Source: JAPLST01 sp964397565 (lineage in GTDB: Bacteria; Auribacterota; UBA3054; JAPLST01). Taken from it: a DNA stretch of 64,000 bases. The stretch lies in contig CAYNJC010000018.1 in NCBI GenBank assembly GCA_964397565.1, forward strand, positions 23,135 through 87,134, written 5' to 3'. Below are positions 23,229 to 31,788 of the stretch, in pieces. The position numbers were made by a program, and so were the translations under genes. Below the pieces are notes generated by a model that had not been told where the DNA came from, searched no databases, and was given only the letters and a program-made list of their open reading frames with translations. Each line of letters begins with the position of its first letter. Positions within the stretch are counted from its first letter, which is position 1.

Positions 23229-25001
23229 TTAACCGATGAACTTCGCTTTCAGCAGCGCAAACGTGTTGGTGAGCGTGGCCCGCTCCACGTCCCGGTAACA
23301 TGCCGGCAGAAAGCGGGTATCAGAGCAGGCCAGCACGGCGGCCAGGTCCTGCATGGCAATCAGAGTGGGGTCCAGTGGATCCACAAAGGAAGCCACGGCA
23401 TCCTGCAGGTCGGCCAGGCGGACCTCGGTGCGATTGTCCAGCGCGGCCTGTTCCTTGGCGCGCAGGAGCATGGCTTCGACCTCGCTGCCGGTCAGTGGCG
23501 CGGCGCCCAGCTTCGTGCGCACAAAGGCACGCATGGCGTCGGTGAAGGTCACGCCTTTGCTGCGGGCGATGACCGTGAAGAGGTCGCGCACGTCGTCCTC
23601 GCTCTGGGCGGGAAAAAGCGGGATGCACAACCCGAAACGGCCCTGGCGTTTCATATCAATCGCCAGCAGGTCGGGGCGCGAGGTCATGGCGATCCACAGT
23701 TCGCGACCGCGCAGGGACGCGTCACCGATGTGCGCGGCAAAGGCGGCGAAGACGCGCGTAGAAACGCCGCTGTCGCCATCGCTCGCCCGATTGCCAAAGA
23801 CCGCATCGGCCTCGTCCACAATGACAATCACCGGCCCGAGGGCTTTGATCGTCAGCAGGATTTTCGAGAGCTGGCGCTCGGTGTCCCCTACCCATTTGGA
23901 TCGGAAATCACCCATCTCCATCACCGGCAGACCGCATTCGCTGGCGAAGCAATCTATCAGAAATGACTTGCCGACCCCCACGCGTCCAGGCAGCAGCACG
24001 CCGCGTTCGAGCACGTCGCCACGATTGGCTTTAATCAATTGCGCCAATTCCCGAAACTTCTTCTTGGCGGCGGTGTGCGTGGCAACCGCGTCGAGATTCA
24101 GCCCCGCCTTGGGTTCCTTGAATTTCACCAGACCCTGGCAATACTCCTCGATCAGCCGTTTTTTACTTTGGGCAACGTACGCACTGGTGATGCGGCTGTC
24201 GTTATGGACGGCATCGGCGACCAGGTGCTGGATGCGCAGCAGATTCAGGCCGGCTGTGCGCGCGGCCAGGGCATCCAGTGCCAGGTCGCTGGCGGCGGCA
24301 AGCTGGCTATCATCCGCGCCGCGCGCGGCGCCGCCGGCGGCAAGGAACTGCTGGCGCTCCTCGCCATCGGGCAGTGGCAGGGCGATTTGTGCGACATGCG
24401 GATTCTGCAACAGGTCCGCGTGCAATTCCGCGGCCGACTCCGTGACGAGCAGCACGCCGATATCCAGCCGGCGGAACTCCGGTGACGAGGCCCATTTCAG
24501 GAGGGACACCAAGGCGACGCGCTCGTCCACGCTCAAGCCGGATTCTTCCGCCGCCGGCACGATTTTCTCCGGAAAATCAATGATCAGGGCCAGCCCGCGA
24601 TACGCTTTCTGCTCCGCGGCCGCCATGAAAAACCGGTGCAGCAAGGGTACTAGCTTCGTAAATTCCCGCGGCGGGCCGCTGACATGCAGCGCGGTACCCT
24701 CGACCTGGTCATAGAGTTCCAGCCATTCAAAGAACGCTTTCTGCATCACCGGTGTGCCGAACGTGAGGCCATCCGCAATGTCATAAAAGAGCAGGCAGGA
24801 GAGCTGGGGAAATATGCGCCGGGCCAAAAACGCTTTCAACGGCACGTAGGTCAACGGCTCATCAAGCTGCAGGGGAAACACATCAAAAATGTTGCCATGT
24901 AGCACAAACACCGTATAGGAGTTGCTGTTCCAGGCGCGCGCGAGGTCGTGGCTCCAACCCTTCAGCGGCAACGGCACCGTGGTGGTCGCGGCCGTACTCA
25001 T
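23229..25001 (-). CDS. AAA+ ATPase of the PspA/ABC cluster
   Basis: A 590-residue protein. The C-terminal half is a normal AAA+ module: Walker A GRVGVGKS (about 338-345), Walker B VIVIVDEAD (about 389-397), sensor-1 region LWIAMTSRPD and a probable Arg finger in MKRQGRFG. The N-terminal 300 residues look like a diverged ATPase-like domain (FVLHGNIFDVF; RGLALIIDFPEK). No signal or membrane helix is seen, so it should act in the cytoplasm at the membrane through its partner. Last gene of the six-gene operon; its ATG overlaps the coiled-coil gene stop (ATGA). Comparable ATPases remodel protein complexes, but the target here is unknown. Confidence 0.85.
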   Translation of the reverse strand: MSTAATTTVPLPLKGWSHDLARAWNSNSYTVFVLHGNIFDVFPLQLDEPLTYVPLKAFLARRIFPQLSCLLFYDIADGLTFGTPVMQKAFFEWLELYDQVEGTALHVSGPPREFTKLVPLLHRFFMAAAEQKAYRGLALIIDFPEKIVPAAEESGLSVDERVALVSLLKWASSPEFRRLDIGVLLVTESAAELHADLLQNPHVAQIALPLPDGEERQQFLAAGGAARGADDSQLAAASDLALDALAARTAGLNLLRIQHLVADAVHNDSRITSAYVAQSKKRLIEEYCQGLVKFKEPKAGLNLDAVATHTAAKKKFRELAQLIKANRGDVLERGVLLPGRVGVGKSFLIDCFASECGLPVMEMGDFRSKWVGDTERQLSKILLTIKALGPVIVIVDEADAVFGNRASDGDSGVSTRVFAAFAAHIGDASLRGRELWIAMTSRPDLLAIDMKRQGRFGLCIPLFPAQSEDDVRDLFTVIARSKGVTFTDAMRAFVRTKLGAAPLTGSEVEAMLLRAKEQAALDNRTEVRLADLQDAVASFVDPLDPTLIAMQDLAAVLACSDTRFLPACYRDVERATLTNTFALLKAKFIG

Positions 25002-25963
25002 GTGGTTTGCGCCGGTGTTTTCGATGTCCGCGACGGCGGCGTGGCTTTGGCGGCCGGCGCGGCCGCGGCGGGCGTGGCGCGCAGCGTGAAGCCGATGCGC
25101 TGGTCGCTGGCCGGCAGGTCGCCGACGATGTCCTTGAAGTCCGCCATTTCCGAGAGCCACTTGTTGGTCTGGTCGAGATGCTGGACGCTGGCATCAATGC
25201 GCGCGGTGAGCATCTCGGTATTTCTCGAGGCGATGGCGTCGGCGCGGATTAACTTGATCTGCTGGGCCAGCCGTTCTTGTTCGGCACACAGGACTTCAAC
25301 ATTGGTCTTGGCCTGCTCAATCCGTTGCACGCGTTTATAGAGCACATCCAGGCGCTCGCTGCGCGAAGTCAGCAAGCGGCGTTTGCCTTCAATGGCGGTC
25401 GGCGCGGCCTTGTTTGCCACCAGCGCGTCGAGTTCCTTGCGCAGGTCGGTTACGCCGGTCTCGGCCGCGCTCATCTGGCGGGGAACATCCTCGCGCCGCT
25501 CTATTTCCAGATACACTGCGAGGGATTGCTCGACACTGAGCAGGCGCAGATACGTCCACATCAGCTCGTCCAGTTTGCGCAGGCGCGGATCGACGCCACT
25601 GGCAGCGGCGCCATCCACGTCCGCCGTCACCTTTTCAATATCGCGGCAGACGCCGGCCAGTTCATCATACAGGGCGCAGCGCTGGGCGGTGAGCGCGGCC
25701 ACTTGGATGTCACGATTACGGATAAATTCGGCCACTTTGCGCAACTCTTCCTGGCGGCGCAGCTCCTCTTCCGCGCGGTCCACCCGCCGCCTGAACCACG
25801 GCAGGTCCGGCAGATAGATCAGGCCGAGGGTGTAGGCCGTGGCACCGATGATCAAGCCCAGCCATTCGCCACTCAGCACCCCGCCGCCCAGTGTGACCAG
25901 GCCCAGCACCGCATGGTATTTGCTGGAGCAGAACTCTTTGAAATAATTATAGGATGGCTGCAT
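24998..25963 (-). CDS. membrane-anchored coiled-coil protein of the PspA/ABC cluster
   Basis: A 321-residue protein. Two hydrophobic helices near the N-terminus (about 16-50; AVLGLVTLGGGVLSG and GLIIGATAYTLGLIYL) form a membrane hairpin. They are followed by long charged heptad-like helices (about 60-285: VDRAEEELRRQEELRKVAEF, SVEQSLAVYLEIERRED, LTSRSERLDVLYKRV) that look like a coiled coil in the cytoplasm, and a Pro/Ala-rich tail. No known family was recognised. It overlaps both neighbours, the ABC ATPase upstream and the AAA+ gene downstream (ATGA), which suggests it tethers the AAA+ ATPase to the transporter. Confidence 0.75.
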   Translation of the reverse strand: MQPSYNYFKEFCSSKYHAVLGLVTLGGGVLSGEWLGLIIGATAYTLGLIYLPDLPWFRRRVDRAEEELRRQEELRKVAEFIRNRDIQVAALTAQRCALYDELAGVCRDIEKVTADVDGAAASGVDPRLRKLDELMWTYLRLLSVEQSLAVYLEIERREDVPRQMSAAETGVTDLRKELDALVANKAAPTAIEGKRRLLTSRSERLDVLYKRVQRIEQAKTNVEVLCAEQERLAQQIKLIRADAIASRNTEMLTARIDASVQHLDQTNKWLSEMADFKDIVGDLPASDQRIGFTLRATPAAAAPAAKATPPSRTSKTPAQTT

Positions 25964-26822
25964 GGCGTTCCGTCGGGCGAGCGGCAGTGAGGGGCGCACC
26001 GGCGGGCGCCTCGTCTTCAAGCCGGCGCAACAGTTCGTGCGCGGCGTCGGCAAACCACGTCTGCTGGCGCATCTGCTCGGGCGGCACATCCGGGCGCGGC
26101 ATGCGCAATTCCTCGACCAAGTGCCCGGGATTCGCGGCCATACGGTAGACGCGGTCACCCAAGTAGAGCGCCTCTTCGACCGAATGGGTGACGAAGAAGA
26201 CGGTCGTTTCCTGGGCGCGCCACAGTTCGATCAGCAGCTCCTGCATATGCAGGCGGGTTTTTGGATCAAGCGCGCCGAAGGGCTCATCCATCAGCAGAAT
26301 GCGCGGGGTGAGGATCAAGGTGGCGGCGATGGCGACGCGTTGCTGCATTCCGCCCGAGAGCTCATGTGGATACTTGGTCTCGGCCCCGCCCAGCCCGACT
26401 TTTTTGATCCACTCGTGCGCCACAGCATGCTGCGCGCTGCGCCCCATGCCGCGCAGTTTCAAGCCGAAGGCGATATTGTCCAGCACGGTCAAATGCGGCA
26501 ACAGTGAGTATTTCTGGTCCACCAAACCACGGTCGGCACTGGGCGCCGCGACGGGTTTGCCAAACACACGCACCGTGCCGCTGGTGGGTGGAAAATGCGG
26601 GCGCAGACCGGCGATGATGCGCAACACCGTCGACTTGCCGCAGCCGGACGGGCCGACCAAGGTGACCAGTTCACCTTTGCCGGGCAGGTCGTGCACCGCA
26701 AAGGAAACACGCGCGATCGCCACCCGCTGCGTGGCGCCGCTTCCGAAGGTTTTGGTAACCTCGTCGAACACCACCAGCTCGGGCAGAGCTGTCGCGGGCG
26801 CCGCGGCGTTGGGCGCGCTCAT
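25947..26822 (-). CDS. ABC transporter ATP-binding protein (nitrate/sulfonate/taurine type)
   Basis: A 291-residue ATPase. Walker A GPSGCGKST, Q-loop region LVDQKYSLLPHLTV, signature LSGGMQQR, Walker B LLMDEPFGALD and switch His in FFVTHS are all intact. The family (SsuB/TauB/NrtD-like) powers uptake of sulfonates, nitrate, taurine or similar small solutes. It follows the permease gene with a 4-bp overlap and overlaps the coiled-coil gene by 17 bp. The Pro/Ala-rich tail after residue 260 is unusual. The substrate depends on the unusual binding protein two genes upstream. Confidence 0.92.
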   Translation of the reverse strand: MSAPNAAAPATALPELVVFDEVTKTFGSGATQRVAIARVSFAVHDLPGKGELVTLVGPSGCGKSTVLRIIAGLRPHFPPTSGTVRVFGKPVAAPSADRGLVDQKYSLLPHLTVLDNIAFGLKLRGMGRSAQHAVAHEWIKKVGLGGAETKYPHELSGGMQQRVAIAATLILTPRILLMDEPFGALDPKTRLHMQELLIELWRAQETTVFFVTHSVEEALYLGDRVYRMAANPGHLVEELRMPRPDVPPEQMRQQTWFADAAHELLRRLEDEAPAGAPLTAARPTERHAAIL

Positions 26823-27679
26823 CTTTTGCTCCGGTACGGAAACAGCCACGTGCCGCTCCAACGCCAGAGCTTGTCGCACAGCACGGCGATCGCCACAATC
26901 ACGAACACTACCGCAAACATGGCGGCGGTATAACCGCGCCGTTCCGAGACACTGATCAAATACCCGAGGCCTTGTTGGGCGTTGACCACCTCGGCCAGAA
27001 TAATCCAGCCCCAGCCCACGCCATACACGCCGCGCAAATGATCCCAGATATCGGCCAGCGCCACCGGCACCAGCACATGCCGCACCAACTGCCATTGGGT
27101 CGCGCCTTTGGTCATAGCGACATCCAGATAGGCGGCGCCGACGTCATTGACTGCCTTGACGACCAGCGGCAGCAGGGCCACAAAACAGGCAATGAAGAGA
27201 AACCCGATTTTCTGGGTTTCCGTCGTGCCCCACCAGGCCAAGGTCAGCGGAATAAACACAATGATGGGCACATAGGCGCTGGCCAGCGCCAGCGGTTTGA
27301 AAAACGCCGCCAGCGGGGTAAACGCGGCCATGCAGACACCCAAGGTCACCGCCAATAGTGCCGCCAGCGTGAAGCCGGCCGTCACGCGTACAAAGGAAAC
27401 CAGTGCGCTGTAGACCAGCGCCTGCTCAAAATGCAGGCGCGGGAACGCCATGAGCACCTCCGCCGGGCTGGGCAGGATCAGTGGCGCCAGCATGCGATCC
27501 TCGATGCGTGCCCCGTGCGTGACGTACCACCAGCCGAAAATGACCACCATGACAAAGGCACCCGTCAGCGCGGCCGTGGCATCGCGCGAAATGTCCTGCC
27601 GCACGGTCATCTGGCCAAAGCGCGCCACCAGGGTCAAGAGCACCGCCGCGACGAGGGCGAGCAAAAGAAAGGTGATCAT
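26819..27679 (-). CDS. ABC transporter permease (SsuC/TauC type)
   Basis: A 286-residue membrane protein of the binding-protein-dependent permease family, with about six to seven helices. The coupling loop is seen as DVAMTKGATQWQLVRHVLVP, equivalent to the EAA motif. MITFLLLALVAAVLLTLV is an extra N-terminal helix. It pairs with the ATPase downstream (4-bp overlap) and with the OmpA-fused binding protein 34 bp upstream. Confidence 0.92.
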   Translation of the reverse strand: MITFLLLALVAAVLLTLVARFGQMTVRQDISRDATAALTGAFVMVVIFGWWYVTHGARIEDRMLAPLILPSPAEVLMAFPRLHFEQALVYSALVSFVRVTAGFTLAALLAVTLGVCMAAFTPLAAFFKPLALASAYVPIIVFIPLTLAWWGTTETQKIGFLFIACFVALLPLVVKAVNDVGAAYLDVAMTKGATQWQLVRHVLVPVALADIWDHLRGVYGVGWGWIILAEVVNAQQGLGYLISVSERRGYTAAMFAVVFVIVAIAVLCDKLWRWSGTWLFPYRSKR

Positions 27680-27712
27680 GCTATGCTGCCGCGGGCTGTG
27701 GGTTCACCAGCA

Positions 27713-29416
27713 TCATTCTTCGAGCGGGAAGACTTTCACTTCGACGCGCCGGTTCTTGGTGTTGTTCTCCGCCTGCGACGGATCGGTCATGCCCGGCAGC
27801 GGGTTGTCCCAGCCGTTGCCGATCGTCTTGAATTTATTCGGGTCGAACTTGTATTTCTGGATGATCGCCTTCTTGACGGAATCGGCCCGGTCATATGACA
27901 ATTGGCGCACCAGGTCGGCCGGCACAACCCCCTTGCGGCTGGCATCCGTGTTGCCCTCAATCACGATGTAGGCATTGCCAAACGAGCCGGCCAGCTCGCC
28001 GATCTCCTGCAATGTTTTCGTGATCGCACGGTCGTAGTTAGTATTGAGGACCGAGCTGTTCGGTTCAAATTGAATGATGACGGCCTTGGTCAAGACCTGG
28101 CCCTCGGCCGCCTCGGCTTGCTTGAAGACCATGTTGGGCTTGAAGATCGGCTGCGACAAGTCGATCACATCCTTGTATTCCTGCACCATGCCAGCCAGGA
28201 CCTTGGCGGCCTTGACCTTCGAGGACGGCACCGGCGCATCAATCGCGCCCAAGGTTTGGTAGATGGTGGCGGCGCGGTTCCAGACCACCTCGAAGTTCGC
28301 CGGATTCATCGGGTCAAGAAAGAAATTATAGTTCTCGCGGTAATTGCAGAGATGCGCATCGCCGTCCTTGATGCCGCCATCCGGGCCGATCATCGCCAGA
28401 CAGTCTTCCTTGGGGATGCTGTACACCGCGGCCATCAATGCGGCGGCCGCATCCACATCGCGGCGCACCAGGTCCACCCCCGCAAAGATGCCGCGCACCA
28501 GGTTGGCGACGATATCCGGATGGTCATTGAAAAAATCATTGCGCACGGCCCAGACGTCGGCGACCAGCCGGTTGGCACTTTCGGTGCTGACGACAATGCG
28601 CGCGCCCTTGAGCTGCTCGGCGACGATATAGATATCCGGGGCCCAGCCGACGAAGGCGTCAAACGACGGGTCTTGCACGAAGATTTTTGCGGCGGCCGGG
28701 GCATCCGCCGCCCAGCGGAAATCCACTTGGGCGGGATCAATGCCGGCCTCGATCAGCAAGCTCATGATGAAATAATGGCTGGGCGAGTTCTGGGCCAGCA
28801 CGACTTTTTTCCGGAGCCCGTTCTTCATCCGGAAATCATTGATCGAGCGAATTTCGCCGCGCGCCACCACGCCATCGCCGCCGTCCGACCAGTCAATCTG
28901 CTGGCAGACCACCGGCACCGTCCGCGAGTCCTTGGCCAGCGCCGGCGCGAACAGCGCGATCATGTCCAGCGTGCCCCACAAAATGTGGCTGTGGCCGCTG
29001 GCAAACAAGTCACGCGCCTTGACCGGGTCATCCACAATGCTGAGCTGCACATAGAAGCCGTATTGCTGATAAAAAACGCTCTCGTCGTTCGCATCCAGCC
29101 CCTTGTTGGCCGCAATAATCGGCGCCCAGCCCGGCCAGACATTGATCGGGAATTGCACGACCAGCTTGCCGTTCTTCAGCGGCTTGTCGTAGTCACTGAC
29201 ACCCAACACCGGCGGAATGGCGGAGGCGTCCACCAGCGACACCTGCTTGTCACCCGCCAACAGTTTCTTCTGCACGGCGGCGATGTCCGCCACGGTCGTT
29301 ACGGCTGGCCCGGGCGTCGGCGGCATGATCTTGTCGCGCCAACGATACACGCCAAAGCCGACCACGCCCAGAATCAACACCGTCAACAGCAGCTTGCCCA
29401 ACATGGTTGCCTTCAT
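27713..29416 (-). CDS. ABC substrate-binding protein fused to OmpA-like domain
   Basis: A 567-residue protein with an unusual fusion. An N-terminal membrane anchor (MLGKLLLTVLILGVVGFGVY) is followed by an NMT1/THI5/SsuA-like solute-binding domain (about 60-400; LVVQFPINVWPGWAPIIAAN, LLIEAGIDPAQVDF, FDAFVGWAPDIYIV). The C-terminal part is an OmpA-family peptidoglycan-binding domain (about 435-567; IVIEGNTDASRKG, LSYDRADSVKKAI, TIGNGWDNPLPG, NTKNRRVEVKVFP). It would sit in the periplasm, anchored in the inner membrane and gripping the cell wall while presenting solute to the permease encoded next. The ligand is unknown. Confidence 0.88.
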   Translation of the reverse strand: MKATMLGKLLLTVLILGVVGFGVYRWRDKIMPPTPGPAVTTVADIAAVQKKLLAGDKQVSLVDASAIPPVLGVSDYDKPLKNGKLVVQFPINVWPGWAPIIAANKGLDANDESVFYQQYGFYVQLSIVDDPVKARDLFASGHSHILWGTLDMIALFAPALAKDSRTVPVVCQQIDWSDGGDGVVARGEIRSINDFRMKNGLRKKVVLAQNSPSHYFIMSLLIEAGIDPAQVDFRWAADAPAAAKIFVQDPSFDAFVGWAPDIYIVAEQLKGARIVVSTESANRLVADVWAVRNDFFNDHPDIVANLVRGIFAGVDLVRRDVDAAAALMAAVYSIPKEDCLAMIGPDGGIKDGDAHLCNYRENYNFFLDPMNPANFEVVWNRAATIYQTLGAIDAPVPSSKVKAAKVLAGMVQEYKDVIDLSQPIFKPNMVFKQAEAAEGQVLTKAVIIQFEPNSSVLNTNYDRAITKTLQEIGELAGSFGNAYIVIEGNTDASRKGVVPADLVRQLSYDRADSVKKAIIQKYKFDPNKFKTIGNGWDNPLPGMTDPSQAENNTKNRRVEVKVFPLEE

Positions 29417-29476
29417 TGCCGTGCTCCTTGTCTAGTCTGCGTTCATGCGTTATGAAAGAGGATGCTGGCCCGGCCG

Positions 29477-30238
29477 TTATTCGGCGACTTTCTGCCGCGC
29501 GGGCTTGTCCTGCGCTTGGGCCGGCGGCGCGGCCGCGTCGGCCTGCACCATGCCCATCTTTTTCTTGTACTCGTCAAACAGCAATTTGCCGCGTGCCTTG
29601 CGCATGTCTTGCTGGCGCTGAATGGATGAACCCATCTCCTTGGCCAAGTCCACCGTCGCCCGCATTTGGCCTTCGCCCATCGCCGCCGAGGTGCGCAATT
29701 GCTCCATCGATTGGCTCATCTCGCCACCGATCATGCCCTGCAATTCGGTGACCGACCCTTTCATCAGCGTGGCCAGATGCTCCAGCGAGCGACTCATCGC
29801 CACGCGCACTTTCAACTGCTCGAATTCGCGCTGGAATCTCTGAATCTCACGCAGGCTCTGGGCGATGATCTCGGTGTTCTGGCGGTAGACTACTTCGAGG
29901 TTTTCGAGTTGGGCTTGGTTGTCACCGATATCTTGTTCGAGATCGGCGAGTTGCTCGGCAAAGTGCGCACCGTTGCTCTCGTCATTGGTGGCCACGGCCG
30001 CTTGCAGCAAGCCCTGCAACTCGGCCCGCTGGCGTTCCTGGCGTTTGAGCTGGTCCTTCAGCAGTGCCACTTGCCCGGCCAACTGGCCATTGGCGTAATG
30101 CGCCTGGTCCGCCTTGGCCTTGGCATCGCGAATGCCGCGCTCGACCACCGCCTGGTTGATTGCATCCGTTTCGGTAGCCTTCTCAACCATCAGCCCGAAA
30201 TACACGAACACGCGCTTGAATGCTCTGAAAATACCCAT
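29477..30238 (-). CDS. PspA/IM30-like membrane-stress protein
   Basis: A 253-residue helical protein starting MGIFRAFKRVFVYFGLMVEK. The amphipathic first helix and the long coiled-coil body (VALLKDQLKRQERQRAELQ, LADLEQDIGDNQAQLENLE) resemble the PspA/IM30/Vipp1 family, which coats and repairs the inner membrane. The C-terminal tail is a Pro/Ala/Lys-rich extension. It is the first gene after the promoter at 30316-30344 and is followed 60 bp later by the binding-protein fusion gene. The overall match is by pattern, so a more distant relative is possible. Confidence 0.78.
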   Translation of the reverse strand: MGIFRAFKRVFVYFGLMVEKATETDAINQAVVERGIRDAKAKADQAHYANGQLAGQVALLKDQLKRQERQRAELQGLLQAAVATNDESNGAHFAEQLADLEQDIGDNQAQLENLEVVYRQNTEIIAQSLREIQRFQREFEQLKVRVAMSRSLEHLATLMKGSVTELQGMIGGEMSQSMEQLRTSAAMGEGQMRATVDLAKEMGSSIQRQQDMRKARGKLLFDEYKKKMGMVQADAAAPPAQAQDKPARQKVAE

Positions 30239-30315
30239 ACCAGGTACTCCTGTCCCTTGTGTTATGCCAGCTCAAGCAGCAGCACTGCCTTGAGGCGGCC
30301 GGCCTTGCTTGCCAT

Positions 30316-30344
30316 AGTATAGCAAAACAGCCCAGCAATGTAAA
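30316..30344 (-). promoter_or_regulatory. sigma-70 promoter of the PspA-ABC-AAA operon
   Basis: The minus strand has TTTACA (30339-30344), 17 bp, and TATACT (30316-30321), about 78 bp upstream of ATG 30238. No sigma-54 (-24/-12) box typical of proteobacterial psp operons is apparent. Confidence 0.7.
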
Positions 30345-30575
30345 CTTTGCGTAAGACCTAGAGGAAACCACCCACGGCACGCGTGGCTATGTTAGGGCGC
30401 GCTGCGCGCCCGCGACGGGTGTGACCACCCGTGCGTTGGCCGTTATGCGCGCGGACGGTGGTGCCATCCGTAAACGTGCCGTCGTGCGCCAGGCACATGG
30501 CCGCTGTAAGAATACGCCGCCGCCGCGCTTGACCTTAGTCTGTATGCTTTTCTTGTGCAAAAAAACGCGTGCAGC
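30345..30575. other. intergenic stretch with short hairpins
   Basis: No gene is seen. Clear hairpins are GGGCGCG-CTG-CGCGCCC (30395-30411) and ACGGGTG-TGAC-CACCCGT (30415-30432), followed by an imperfect one (ACGGTGGTGCCATCCGT). They may act as terminators or REP-like sites; no T-run follows. Confidence 0.5.
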
Positions 30576-31433
30576 TCACCTCGGAATATCTTTTGCAATA
30601 ATCTCTTTGGCCTCAGGTGAGATACACTGCCTGATGGCGTCTTTTTTGGACAAGATTGCGTTGCTTATCACGCCGGTGTGACTAACCACGCATTCGCAAA
30701 ACAAAGCAGGGCCAACGGAATATAAGTTGGTGGTGCCAATGAAATTAACTTGGCTGAACAAGCTTGGTTGCGCATTATGTGTTGCGGCGTGGTAAACAAA
30801 ATTACTCCCTGTCGCATCAATAGTTATAATTGCACCGCCGCACATAACAATGTTGCTTGCATTCTCAGTTGCTACGAAGGTCTTCATTGTATTGTTTGTT
30901 TGTCTGACGATGCTCTCGAACACACAATCATATATGCGTGCATTGTTGCAGCAATTCAGCCAAACATTATAACAACTGTTGTTTGCGTCAGTATGCACAG
31001 CAGATAATCTCACATTGATAAGTGTTAGATTGGTCGTTGACGCTAGGTTCATCGCACAGTCGTTCCAGTATGGTACATTCCTGACATAAACACGGATCCA
31101 AGAGTCCGCGTCGCCAATCAGGGTCAGATTGTTGCGGGCAAGCGTCATTGGACTACTGTTGGCCGTGTTCTGTTGCTTTTCCTCAAATACTCCTGAATAT
31201 CTTACGACATCTCCGTCACGAGCATTACTGATCGCTTGCCATACCGATGTGTAGAAAAAGACCGTTGCTCCACTGTGCCTTGCCACCTGACACTTTACAT
31301 TCGTGGCCGTCATCGGTCCGGCAAAAGCAGTGAATGCCCCCAACAGCAGCGCGGCTAACACGGCACAACGCGGCAGGTGTTTTTGTGGCACTGACTTCAG
31401 CATTCCCGCTGCTGCCTTGTTTTCTGTTTTCAT
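30576..31433 (-). CDS. secreted Asn-rich protein, probable right-handed beta-helix
   Basis: A 285-residue protein with a long signal region (about residues 1-38, hydrophobic AVLAALLLGAFTAFAGP). The mature part has strand repeats such as NLTLIGDADSWIRVYV, NLTLINVRLSAV and ARIYDCVFESIV, typical of pectate-lyase-like beta-helices, and is rich in Asn, Thr and Cys. Base composition and codon use are markedly AT-richer than in the neighbours, a sign of recent transfer. The nearby TTGACA (minus strand) has no good -10. The biological role is unknown; an adhesin or polysaccharide-binding protein is plausible. Confidence 0.75.
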   Translation of the reverse strand: MKTENKAAAGMLKSVPQKHLPRCAVLAALLLGAFTAFAGPMTATNVKCQVARHSGATVFFYTSVWQAISNARDGDVVRYSGVFEEKQQNTANSSPMTLARNNLTLIGDADSWIRVYVRNVPYWNDCAMNLASTTNLTLINVRLSAVHTDANNSCYNVWLNCCNNARIYDCVFESIVRQTNNTMKTFVATENASNIVMCGGAIITIDATGSNFVYHAATHNAQPSLFSQVNFIGTTNLYSVGPALFCECVVSHTGVISNAILSKKDAIRQCISPEAKEIIAKDIPR

Positions 31434-31788
31434 AGATGCTCTACCAGCAAACAGTTAATGGTTCAACGAGTGTGTCAACTCATCATTTTCTTCTGGTGGC
31501 GGGCTGGGTAGCTCGCCGCACTTAATGTGGGATTCGCACTCCATGCGGCGGTATGAACATCGCGGCAGGGTAGCCGCTCCCACACATTGCTTTTTCAAAG
31601 TGGGAGCCGGTGCCACCCGGCGCTGCTGCAACAGATTCGCGGCGCGAAGGTTGCTCCCCTTCTCCAGCGGTAGCCGCCACGGGACATCTGCCCGGCCTGC
31701 TTGCGGCATGCAGTGCAGTATTCAGTATGCGGCTTTCAGTTGCTGAGCCTGCCTCTGCCACCGACTACCGATCACCGACTACCGATCA
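31434..31788. other. intergenic region with hairpin and short tandem repeat
   Basis: No gene is seen. GCTCCCAC...GTGGGAGC (31576-31607) forms a hairpin with a 16-bp loop, and near 31757-31792 a CCGACTACCGATCA unit is repeated in tandem up to the stop codon of the parvulin gene. Confidence 0.5.

Noticed and set aside
27902..29455. A 517-codon plus-strand open frame
   Set aside because: It lies antisense to the OmpA-fused binding protein gene and has the typical low-complexity composition of a shadow frame.
30395..30432. Rho-independent terminators between the PspA and beta-helix genes
   Set aside because: The hairpins are real but no T-run follows on either strand, so a terminator call is not supported.
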